Source of the DNA: JBJXHG01 sp046160865
GTDB taxonomy: Bacteria; Planctomycetota; UBA1135; GCA-002686595
Assembly (NCBI GenBank): GCA_046160865.1
Contig: JBJXHG010000157.1
Span: 1 to 32,712 of the forward strand
Direction of reading: 5' to 3'
DNA length: 32,712 nt
This document shows, one piece after another, positions 1 to 7,599 of the stretch. Position numbers and translations under genes: made by a program. Under the pieces are notes generated by a model. That model was not told the origin of the DNA and did not search any database. It saw only the letters and a program-made list of their open reading frames with translations. Every line of letters starts with the position of its first letter. Positions within the stretch are counted from its first letter, which is position 1.

Positions 1-123
1 AGGCTCCTGCGCGGCCAGCCAAGCGGCTCGGCGGCGCAGAGCTGAGACTGCGTGCAACGCGCGCGGTGACACGAAAAAACCTCCGACACGCGCACTCTGC
101 GCACAATCAACGGGGACAGATTC
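1..123. mobile_element. Right end of a GAATCTGTCCCC-type repeat element (partial)
   Basis: Positions 101-123 are the exact reverse complement of the 23-bp sequence at 9436-9458 and 27728-27750; it begins GCACAATCAACGGGG and ends GACAGATTC. In the two complete copies this sequence bounds a segment of 330-331 bp, so this copy should start about 207 bp before the window. Bases 1-100 would then be its interior, which shows no clear match to the other interiors. There is no coding potential. That it is a non-autonomous mobile element is inferred from the repeated, inverted ends. Bases 124-310 show no recognisable gene. Confidence 0.55.
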
Positions 124-310
124 GCTCGACGGCAACGATTTCCGATTCGGTGAACCCCGGTGAAGGTGGCTCAAGTCGCCTCGGGTTAGGTCAATCCACT
201 CTCTCGGTCTTTTCGATAAGAGCGGGCTGTCGAGAGCGGAAGTCGAGCAGAGAGGACGGCGAGACGCCGGTCGAGGAATGTTGCGAAACGAAACGCGCGC
301 GCGGGGAACG

Positions 311-910
311 ATGCATCGTCGTCGTGCGCCTGCATTCCATCCACGCCGGCGACCGCACGGTGAACGCGCGACTCGCCGTGCGCTTGCGCGTGCGGGATTC
401 TCGCTGCTCGAGTTCGTCGTCGTGCTGGCGATCCTGTCGATCTCGCTCTCGATCTTCGCGCAGACGCTCGGCGCCTCACTGCGGCTGGATCCAGTGAGCG
501 TGGAGAAGGCCGTCGCCGCGGAGGCTGCGCGTTCGCAGTTCGAAGAGATGCGCAACCAACCGTTCTCACAACTCTTTCAGCTCTACAACGACGATCCGGC
601 GGACGATCCGGGTGGACCGGGCACGGCTCCGGGCAGCTATTTTTCCGTCAAGGATCTCACGCCCACCGTGGCCGGGCAGCCTGTCGGGCGCGTGATCTTT
701 CCGGCGGTCGGCAACCAGCTGCGCGAGAACTTGACCGATGACAACCTCGGCATGCCGCGCGACCTCAACGGCGACGAAGTCGTCGACAACGCGAACCACG
801 CGAGCGACGCCATCATCCTTCCGGTCCAGTTGCGGCTCGAGTGGGTGCCTGCGAACGGACGCGACGGCAAGCGCAACTTCTCCATGTACACGATGTTCTC
901 GGCGCTATGA
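311..910 (+). CDS. Prepilin-like protein (type II/IV pseudopilin, PulG/PilV-like)
   Basis: A protein of 199 residues with a type III signal: a basic leader, then G29 followed by FSLLEF with Glu at +5 and a hydrophobic helix to about residue 53. Such proteins are cleaved by the prepilin peptidase PilD and assembled in the inner membrane into type IV pili or a type II secretion pseudopilus. The body contains an acidic turn (DLNGDEVVDN) that could bind calcium. I chose the ATG at 311 because GGGGA lies just upstream; an in-frame ATG at 278 would give a 40-residue leader. The stop overlaps the next start by ATGA, so the two are probably co-translated. Assembly ATPase, platform protein and secretin genes are not in the window. 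Which machine it serves cannot be decided. Confidence 0.8.
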   Translation: MHRRRAPAFHPRRRPHGERATRRALARAGFSLLEFVVVLAILSISLSIFAQTLGASLRLDPVSVEKAVAAEAARSQFEEMRNQPFSQLFQLYNDDPADDPGGPGTAPGSYFSVKDLTPTVAGQPVGRVIFPAVGNQLRENLTDDNLGMPRDLNGDEVVDNANHASDAIILPVQLRLEWVPANGRDGKRNFSMYTMFSAL

Positions 911-1515
911 GCTCACCGCACGGCCAGCGATCACGCGGCGCATTCACGCTCGTCGAGATGAGCGTCGCGATCGCGTTGCTCGGCATCGTGATCGCCAACG
1001 TGTACATGGTGCTCGGCAGCAGCTCCGAGGCGTTCAGCGCGCAGACGACGGTCTACGAGGCCGACACGAGCGTGCGGCGCGCGCTCGATCGGATCGCGCT
1101 GCTCGTCGTCGGGGCGGAGCGCGACACGCTCTACCAAGCGCCGACTGCGCCCTCGAGCACGCCAGAGATCAACTTCACGCAGAGCTTGGGGATGCAGAAC
1201 GGTGCCGTCGTCTTCGGCAATCCGCAGCGCATCGCGCTGACCGAGGACGAGCAAGAGCGCGGCGTGACTTGGTTCGAGAACCCGGGCGCGCCGAACGAGC
1301 GTCGCTCCGTGTTCACACGCTTCGTGAAGGAGTATCTCGACGGAGAGATCCAGAACGGCATCGACGACAACCGGAACGGAGTGATCGACGAGAGGGGACT
1401 CAACTTTGTGCTCGAAGGGGGGCTCGTGATCATCCAGCTGACGATCGAGAGGCAGGCGCCGGACGGAACCTTGATCACGCGCACGTACGAGGCGCGCGTG
1501 ACGTGCAGGAACTGA
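907..1515 (+). CDS. Prepilin-like protein (GspJ/PilW-type N-methylation motif)
   Basis: A protein of 202 residues. The N-terminus reads RGAFTLVE followed by a hydrophobic helix to about residue 37, the classic prepilin cleavage/methylation signal; Glu17 is +5 if cleavage falls after Ala12, a tolerated -1 residue. The start codon overlaps the stop of the preceding prepilin gene (ATGA at 907-910), which fixes the start. In the second half a D-rich segment (GIDDNRNGVIDERG) resembles calcium-stabilised loops of larger pseudopilins. Together with the upstream gene it probably supplies minor pilins or the tip complex of a pilus or type II secretion system. The exact subtype (GspI/J, PilV/W) is a guess. 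Confidence 0.8.
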   Translation: MSSPHGQRSRGAFTLVEMSVAIALLGIVIANVYMVLGSSSEAFSAQTTVYEADTSVRRALDRIALLVVGAERDTLYQAPTAPSSTPEINFTQSLGMQNGAVVFGNPQRIALTEDEQERGVTWFENPGAPNERRSVFTRFVKEYLDGEIQNGIDDNRNGVIDERGLNFVLEGGLVIIQLTIERQAPDGTLITRTYEARVTCRN

Positions 1516-1546
1516 CGGTGCGCACCGTGCAGGGGAGGTAGGGGAC

Positions 1547-3007
1547 ATGAAAACGTTCGGAATTCAGAGCTCGGGCGACACGCGTCGCGGAACCGCCATC
1601 GTGGCGGCGCTCGTCGTGGTCACGGTCGTCGCCGTGCTGAGCGTCGCGTACTTGCAGCTCAGCATGTCGAAGAACCGCGAGCAGCGCGCCTCCGTGGACG
1701 CGAAGCGCGCGTTCTACATCGCAGAGGCAGGTCTCAGCGAAGCGTTCGCCGGTCTTGCGATCGGCAAGAGCGGCAACGTCGCGAACTCGACGCTTCCGGC
1801 GCGCTACGCGAACGGTGCGTTCTGGGTCGAGGCGAAGGACGAGACGAACGGGCGCATGACGCTCAAGAGCACGGGTATGTGCGGTACCGGTCGCACCTCC
1901 GTTTCCGTCGTCGTCGAGCACGCTGGTGCGCCGATCGGTTCGCTCGGCGTGTTCGGCCGCGACACGCTGACGGTGAACGCGGGCGCGCAGATCGACAGCT
2001 ACGACTCGAGCCAAGCGCCGGTCAATCCTGGCGGTGGTGGACAAGGCGGATTGCTCGGCGGCGTCGGCGGTCTGCTTGGCGGGCTCCTGGGCGGCGCGCC
2101 GCCGCCGGAGATGGGCCGAGTGGGCAGCAACGAGAACATCGTCGTGCGTGGCACGCGTGGCGGTGCGCCGACGACGATCCACGCCGATACCCAGCCCGGC
2201 GTCGACGGCAGTGTCATTCGCGAGGGCAACGTGGAGGTCACGGGTTCGACCGCGCCTCGAGCTGCGCCGGCAGTGCTGCCACCGATCGAAGTCCCGAGCT
2301 TGCCGGTGCAGTCCGACGTCGATCACGCCGCGCGCACCACGCTCAACTTGGGCGCGCGCGAGGCGCAGTTCGGCCACGTCCGCGTTCGCTCCGGCGCGAC
2401 GGCGGAGATCGCCGGTCCCGCGACGCTGGTCATCGACAAGTTGCAGATCGACGCGGGCGCTACGCTGCGCCTCGATTCGACGAACGGCAAAGTGAAAGTG
2501 TACGTGCGTGATTGGATCGATCTCGCACCGAGCTCGACGCTCGCGAGCGTGGACGAGGACGCGACCGGAGTCAGCTTCCTCGTACCGGCGACGGAGTCCG
2601 TCGACCGCGACGGCGACAGGATCGCCGATGCGCCGGTCCGGATCGGTTCGAGCGGCACGTTCTACGGCATCTTCTATGCTCCGGAGACCGAAGTGACGTG
2701 GCCGTCGACTCTCGAGCTGTTCGGCTCCATCGCCGCGGGTCAACTCTCGCTTGCGCCGGGTGCGCAGATCCACGTCGACCGTGCGCTCGTCGATGCGCAG
2801 GACGACGACCAAGCGCGGCCCAATCTAATGTCGTGGCGCCTCGTCGAGCTGCCGCGCACGCCGCTCGTCGAGAACCGCCTCGATCCGCTGAGTGTGCTGC
2901 GCTTGAACAACGTCGATCCGCCGCAGGGTCGGGACGCGCACTACGACTACGGCACGAACCCGAGTCTGCTCGCGCCCATCCTGAACTTGGTATTCCCGCG
3001 CGACTGA
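1547..3007 (+). CDS. PilX-like pilus-associated protein with beta-rich passenger
   Basis: A protein of 486 residues. Residues 17-38 form a single transmembrane helix after a short basic N-terminus, and residues 54-63 (RAFYIAEAGL) match the pattern at the end of the helix in PilX/PilW-type minor pilin proteins. A Gly-rich, low-complexity linker occupies residues 161-187. The C-terminal 280 residues are a regular series of short beta-strand-like segments (for example FGHVRVRSGATAEIAG, then FYGIFYAPETEV) ending in an I-H-V-D motif, as in PilX-like proteins with a beta-helix-like passenger. It lies 31 bp after the second prepilin gene, so it probably belongs to the same operon and is displayed or assembled through that machinery. 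A truncated duplicate lies downstream at 4443-4943. The surface role is inference. Confidence 0.7.
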   Translation: MKTFGIQSSGDTRRGTAIVAALVVVTVVAVLSVAYLQLSMSKNREQRASVDAKRAFYIAEAGLSEAFAGLAIGKSGNVANSTLPARYANGAFWVEAKDETNGRMTLKSTGMCGTGRTSVSVVVEHAGAPIGSLGVFGRDTLTVNAGAQIDSYDSSQAPVNPGGGGQGGLLGGVGGLLGGLLGGAPPPEMGRVGSNENIVVRGTRGGAPTTIHADTQPGVDGSVIREGNVEVTGSTAPRAAPAVLPPIEVPSLPVQSDVDHAARTTLNLGAREAQFGHVRVRSGATAEIAGPATLVIDKLQIDAGATLRLDSTNGKVKVYVRDWIDLAPSSTLASVDEDATGVSFLVPATESVDRDGDRIADAPVRIGSSGTFYGIFYAPETEVTWPSTLELFGSIAAGQLSLAPGAQIHVDRALVDAQDDDQARPNLMSWRLVELPRTPLVENRLDPLSVLRLNNVDPPQGRDAHYDYGTNPSLLAPILNLVFPRD

Positions 3008-3024
3008 TCGGATCCGCGACACCG

Positions 3025-4374
3025 ATGCCATTCCTTCCCGAGTTGCTCCTGATCGCCACGCCCATCCTGCAGGCGGTGGCCGTTCGGGAACCAGAGCGGG
3101 AAGCGAGCGACGAATGGCGCGTGCGAATCGAAGAGATCGTGGCGCGCGGCTCGGGGCCAGCGCAGACACCGGGGCTCGCGCGCGAGCTCGCAGCGCTTGG
3201 CCCACGCGCGATTCCCGCGCTGCTCGAGGTGCTCGCGCTGCGGCCGCGGCCACGCGATCCCACACCGAGGTCTTCGTCGAAGTCGGACGCGCGCGCGAAA
3301 CTTCATGACACGCCGCCTGCCGATCCGATCGCCGAATCGCTGCTGGCCGCGTTGGTGGAGATGCCGGGCATCAAGCTGCGCAGCGCGCTGGAAGATTCGA
3401 TCGCGCGCGATTCGAGCGCGCGGGCACGCTGCGCGGTTTTGCGCTGTCTCGGTCGCGCGGGCACCGCGCGCGATCTGGCGCTCGTCGCGCGCGCCGCATG
3501 CACGGTTGCGCCGGACGAGCCCATGGCCGACGAAGTGCGAAGCGCACTCGTGCGTGCCCTGCTCGAGGTCCTCGCGCGCGACCCGTCGGCCTGCGGTGCG
3601 ATCGAGGGTGTCTATCCGCACGTCGCGCCCGTGGTGCGTCCCGGATTCCTCGAGGCGCTCGGGTTGCGGGCCGGCGACGCGGCCCTACGCAGCCTGTCGC
3701 GCCTCCTGCACATCGACGCGGATCTACGCGCGCGCGCTCTCGTCGAGATCGGTCGGGCCGCGGCGAAGTCGTCGCGCCCCGTCGACGACGACGTCCTCGC
3801 GAACGTGCGCCGCTACTTGGTCGAAGGTGTACCGGCGGGTCTGCCCGAGGCGATCCTCGCGGTCGGATATCTCGACGATTGCGAGTCGATTCCGCAGCTC
3901 ATCGCGCTCCTCTCGAGCGAGCACCGGGGCGCGCGCGCCAACGCGCAGTGGTCGTTGCAACGCATCACGCGCCTGGGGTTCCGCGACACGCCCGACCAAT
4001 GGGCGGCGTGGTACGCGTCGGAGATGGAGTGGTGGACGCGTGTGTGGCCGTCGCTCGCCGAAGACTTGCACGGCCGCGACCGGACACGCCTGCGAGTCGC
4101 GCTCGCCCAACTCGGCTCGCGCAACCTCGATCGCCACCGGCTCGCGGTGGAGGTCGCGGCGACGCTGCAGGTCGAGGACTTGACGACACAGGATCTGGCG
4201 TGCGCCGTGCTGGGTCAGCTGGGCTCGAGCGCCGCGGTGCCGGCGTTGATCGCGGCGCTCGAGCACGACGATGCCGCCATACGGACCAGTGCGTGGAGCG
4301 CACTGCGCAAGATCACCGGACTCGATCTGCCACTCGACGCCGTGCGCTGGCGCGAGAGTCGATCGACGGGCTGA
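3025..4374 (+). CDS. HEAT-repeat protein, probably exported
   Basis: A protein of 449 residues starting at the first ATG after the PilX-like stop, 17 bp downstream. The N-terminal 19 residues are hydrophobic with no charged n-region apart from one Glu, so it could be a poor signal peptide. Alpha-helical HEAT repeats are clear at about residues 289-320 (IPQLIALLSS..ARANAQWSLQRIT) and 404-432 (AVPALIAALEHDD..IRTSAWSALRKIT); the middle also contains repeated Ala/Leu/Arg helices. HEAT proteins are protein-binding scaffolds, so no catalytic role is proposed. Position suggests co-transcription with the pilin-like genes. Confidence 0.7.
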   Translation: MPFLPELLLIATPILQAVAVREPEREASDEWRVRIEEIVARGSGPAQTPGLARELAALGPRAIPALLEVLALRPRPRDPTPRSSSKSDARAKLHDTPPADPIAESLLAALVEMPGIKLRSALEDSIARDSSARARCAVLRCLGRAGTARDLALVARAACTVAPDEPMADEVRSALVRALLEVLARDPSACGAIEGVYPHVAPVVRPGFLEALGLRAGDAALRSLSRLLHIDADLRARALVEIGRAAAKSSRPVDDDVLANVRRYLVEGVPAGLPEAILAVGYLDDCESIPQLIALLSSEHRGARANAQWSLQRITRLGFRDTPDQWAAWYASEMEWWTRVWPSLAEDLHGRDRTRLRVALAQLGSRNLDRHRLAVEVAATLQVEDLTTQDLACAVLGQLGSSAAVPALIAALEHDDAAIRTSAWSALRKITGLDLPLDAVRWRESRSTG

Positions 4375-4442
4375 GGAGCGACCTGCGAGCCACCGATCGA
4401 AGCGCGTGTGCCGAATCGTCGAGGTGGCGGTCGTCGCGCGCG

Positions 4443-4943
4443 ACGCCTCGCCGGCGCGGATCGGCGCTCGTCGCTGCGCTGCTCGTCGTCGGCGTCGTCG
4501 CCGTGATCAGCGTCGGGTACCTGCAGCTCGGCTTGTCGAAGGGGCAGGAGTTGCGCGGATCGGTCGACGCGAAGCGTGCTCTCTACATCGCTGAGGCGGG
4601 ACTCGCGGAAGCGTTCCTCGCGCTCTCGACGGGCAAGAGCGGCAACATCGCGAACTCGATTCTGCCGGCTCGATACGCGAACGGTCTCGTCTGGGTCGAA
4701 GCGACCGAGAGCGCGAACGGACGCGTGCAGAGCGAGAGCACGGGCATGGTCGGCACGGGCCGCACCTCGGTGTCGATCGTCGTCGAGCCGCTTCGCGCCG
4801 AGCTCGGCGCGCTCGGCCTGTTCGGCGCGGACTCCGTGCGCGTCGGCCCGCCTTGCTCGACTCGGCTCGGCGCGGCCTTCGACCGCACGCTCCATTCTGA
4901 AACAGGCTCTGAACGAGCGGCGTGGATCCGAAGGCGGGCGTGA
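4443..4943 (+). pseudogene. Truncated duplicate of the PilX-like gene
   Basis: The reading frame reproduces the first ~135 residues of the PilX-like protein at 1547: the helix RRGSALVAALLVVGVVAV, the motif RALYIAEAGL, GKSGN.ANS.LPARYANG, GTGRTSVS.VVE and GLFG. No ATG, GTG or TTG opens the frame before the transmembrane segment. After about 4850 similarity stops and the frame runs as unrelated sequence to a stop at 4943, so both ends and the entire passenger are missing. It lies just after the HEAT gene, which suggests a partial duplication of the operon's PilX-like gene followed by decay. Bases 4944-5108 contain nothing I recognise. Confidence 0.75.
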
Positions 4944-5108
4944 CGCCGCTTCGGCTCCAGAAGCCGCGCGGTTGACCCGCGCGGGAATTCGTTTCCGGCC
5001 GGAGCCGCCTCCCCGGCGCAGTTCGCGTCCAGAATGCGCCGCAAACCATGGGCGCTCTCATGGAGAACGGGTGCGTGCGTCGATCAACCCGGAACCCCGA
5101 GCTCACCC

Positions 5109-5657
5109 ATGTCCTCACCGGCACAACAATCTCAGCGCCACAAACGACGGATCAAGCTCATTCAGCCGAAGCTGCAGCTCAAGCTGATTGGAGCGTTCCT
5201 GTTCATGTCGGCGCTCGCGTTGAATCTGCAATTCATCCTGTTCACGAGCAGCTTGACGCAGCTCGCGTCCGAGCTGCCCGAGGACGGCACGTTGCTCGTC
5301 GAGCGCATTCCGGGCCACGTGCTGCAGATCTTCTTGATCTCGTTCCTCATCTTCCTGCCGCTGACGTTCTGCATCGGCGTGCTGGTCACGTTCCGGGTGG
5401 CAGGACCGATCTACCGGCTCGAGACGTATCTCAAGCAAGTCATACGCGGCGAGAAGCCCGACGACTGCCGCTTGCGCAAGGGCGACGAGCTCATGGAGCT
5501 GTGCGAGCTCATCAATCGCGCGACGGCTCCGTTGCGCGTGAGGGCACCGGGCGAAACCGTGGTCTCCGGCGACGCGTTCGCCGCGACGGCGCAGCCGCAC
5601 GATCCGCAGAGTCTGACGGCCAAGTCGGAAGGGTCTCGCCTCGAGCGAGCGGTCTGA
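5109..5657 (+). CDS. Two-TM membrane protein with HAMP-like domain
   Basis: A protein of 182 residues with a Lys/Arg-rich cytoplasmic N-terminus, transmembrane helices at about 26-48 and 71-95, and a short periplasmic loop. Residues 96-140 (FRVAGPIYRLETYLKQVIRGE, then KGDELMELCELIN) match the HAMP pattern: GPI/Leu heptads, a connector ending in GE, and a DE(L/I) second helix. No kinase, cyclase or methyl-accepting domain follows. I chose the ATG at 5109; an upstream in-frame ATG at 5034 would add 25 non-hydrophobic residues. It precedes two histidine kinase genes by 34 bp and is probably a partner or input component of that relay. Confidence 0.7.
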   Translation: MSSPAQQSQRHKRRIKLIQPKLQLKLIGAFLFMSALALNLQFILFTSSLTQLASELPEDGTLLVERIPGHVLQIFLISFLIFLPLTFCIGVLVTFRVAGPIYRLETYLKQVIRGEKPDDCRLRKGDELMELCELINRATAPLRVRAPGETVVSGDAFAATAQPHDPQSLTAKSEGSRLERAV

Positions 5658-5691
5658 CGGCGACGGGCGGTCGCGCTCGGATCTCGAAGGC

Positions 5692-7599
5692 ATGTCGCTC
5701 CGGTCCAAGATCGTCGTCTTGCTCTCGATCGTGCTCGCGCTGTATGCGGGCATCGATCACCTCTTCCAAAAGGTTCTGATCCGGAAGAAGTTCCTGTCGC
5801 TCGAGCAAGTCCATGCGGACAACGACCTCGAGCGTGTGCGCGGTGCGATCCAGAGCGAACTCGCGCTCGTCGAGCGCGACTGCGAGGCATGGGCGTCGTG
5901 GGACGACACGTACGATTTCGTCTCGGATGCGAACGAGGCGTACGTGCGCTCGAATCTCGGCGACGACGCGCTGCACCAGAAGAGCATCGATCTGCTCTAC
6001 GTCTTGGATGCGAGCCACCGGATCGTTTGGGGAGTGACGTTCTACGAGAACTCGCGCGCACCGGCGTACGGGTTCCCGACCGAGCGCGGTCAGACGCTGC
6101 CCGAGGAGAACCCCGTCGTCGCCGCGCTGCGCATGAAGAGTGCGCCGTCGGGGATCGTCAACTTGGAACGCGGGTCGATGCTCGTCGCGTGCCGGCCGAT
6201 CCTCCAGAACGGCGGCAAGGGCGAGCCGCGCGGCACGCTCATCGTCGGCCGCTACCTCGGCACGAATCTGCAAGAGGAGCTCGTCGAGCGCACGAAGGTC
6301 AACTTCACGATGTGGACGCGAACGGCCGGGACGTTCGACTCCGTGGAGAGCCAGGCGCAAGCGCAGCTCGGCTCCGGCGACGGTCACGTGACCGTGGTGC
6401 AAGACTCGAAGACGCTGCTCGTCTTCGCGAACGTGTTCGACATCCTCGGCGAGCCGTCGGTCACGCTGCAGGCCACCATCGACCGCCTGATCTCGACCGA
6501 GGGCGACAAGTCGATCCGCTACGCGCTCGTGTCGACGGTCGCGGCAGCGGTGTTGATGCTGCTCGTACTGCTCGAGCTGCTGCAGCGCACGGTGCTCAGC
6601 CCGATCGCGAAGCTCACGAAGCACGCGCTGTACATCGGTAAGAGCGAGGAACTCTCGAAGAAGCTCAACCTCACGCGCCAGGACGAGATCGGTGTGCTCT
6701 CGCGCGAGTTCGACAGCATGACCGAGAAGCTCGCGCAGTCGCGTGCGGCTGTCGTGAACGCCGCACGTGCCGCCGGCATGTCCGAGATCGCTACGGGTGT
6801 GCTGCACAACGTGGGCAACGTGCTGAACAGCGTGAACGTGTCCGCCGCGCTGGTGGCGGAGAAGACGAAGAACTCCGGCATCTCCGATCTGCGACTCGCG
6901 ATGCAGACCGTGCGCGACTCCGAAGGCGACCTGGCCGCTTTCGTGAACCACGATCCGCGCGGGAAGTACCTCTATCCGCTACTCACTTCTCTGACCGACC
7001 AGCTCACGAACGATCAGGATCAGATCACACAGGAAGTGCGCTCGCTGACCGATGGCATCCAACACATTCGCGAGCTGATCCAGGCGCAGCAGAGCTACGC
7101 CGGCAAGTCCGGCTTGCTCGAAGTGCTGCCGGTCCACGAAGTGATCGAGAAGGCGATCCAAATGACCGCGCAAGCGGACAAGGGCGTGCGCGACCTCGAG
7201 ATCGTGCGCGAGTTCGAGGAGTTGCCGCCGTGCGCGATCGACCGCCATCGATTGATGGAGATCTTGGTCAACGTCATTCAGAACGCGCGACAAGCGCTGC
7301 TCGGCAGCCAGAATCCGCCACGGCTCGTCGTTCGTACGCGACGGACCGACGACGATCGATTGCACATCGAGATCGAGGACAACGGCATCGGCATCCCGCC
7401 GGAGAACCTGACCAAGATCTTCAATCACGGCTTCACGACGAAAGAGAACGGCCATGGCTTCGGGCTCCACTCCTCCGCCAACGCGGCGACGGAGATGGGG
7501 GCTGCGCTCCGAGGTCACAGCGACGGACTCGGACAAGGTGCGCGCTTCACGATCGACCTCCCGTACCGTGTTCCGAACCCCACCGGAGCGATGGCATGA
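5692..7599 (+). CDS. Sensor histidine kinase (CHASE4-like/HAMP, HNxGN-type H box)
   Basis: A membrane sensor kinase of 635 residues. A transmembrane helix at about 8-24, a ~250-residue extracytoplasmic region with a CHASE4-like pattern (DCEAWASWDDTYDFV), a second helix at about 277-298, then a HAMP domain. The phosphoacceptor region is the variant GVLHNVGNVLNSVN with His372 in place of the usual SHELRTP box. The ATPase domain has the N box (N531), the G1 box DNGIG at 563-567 and the G2 box GHGFGLH at 587-593, so catalysis should be intact. The stop overlaps the start of the hybrid kinase gene (ATGA at 7596). No cognate DNA-binding regulator is adjacent, and the output is unknown. Confidence 0.9.
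   Translation: MSLRSKIVVLLSIVLALYAGIDHLFQKVLIRKKFLSLEQVHADNDLERVRGAIQSELALVERDCEAWASWDDTYDFVSDANEAYVRSNLGDDALHQKSIDLLYVLDASHRIVWGVTFYENSRAPAYGFPTERGQTLPEENPVVAALRMKSAPSGIVNLERGSMLVACRPILQNGGKGEPRGTLIVGRYLGTNLQEELVERTKVNFTMWTRTAGTFDSVESQAQAQLGSGDGHVTVVQDSKTLLVFANVFDILGEPSVTLQATIDRLISTEGDKSIRYALVSTVAAAVLMLLVLLELLQRTVLSPIAKLTKHALYIGKSEELSKKLNLTRQDEIGVLSREFDSMTEKLAQSRAAVVNAARAAGMSEIATGVLHNVGNVLNSVNVSAALVAEKTKNSGISDLRLAMQTVRDSEGDLAAFVNHDPRGKYLYPLLTSLTDQLTNDQDQITQEVRSLTDGIQHIRELIQAQQSYAGKSGLLEVLPVHEVIEKAIQMTAQADKGVRDLEIVREFEELPPCAIDRHRLMEILVNVIQNARQALLGSQNPPRLVVRTRRTDDDRLHIEIEDNGIGIPPENLTKIFNHGFTTKENGHGFGLHSSANAATEMGAALRGHSDGLGQGARFTIDLPYRVPNPTGAMA

Noticed and set aside
4894..4909. ATTCTGAAACAGGCTC near the 3' breakpoint of the PilX-like pseudogene looks like an insertion sequence end
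   Set aside because: No matching inverted end, target duplication or second copy was found in the window.
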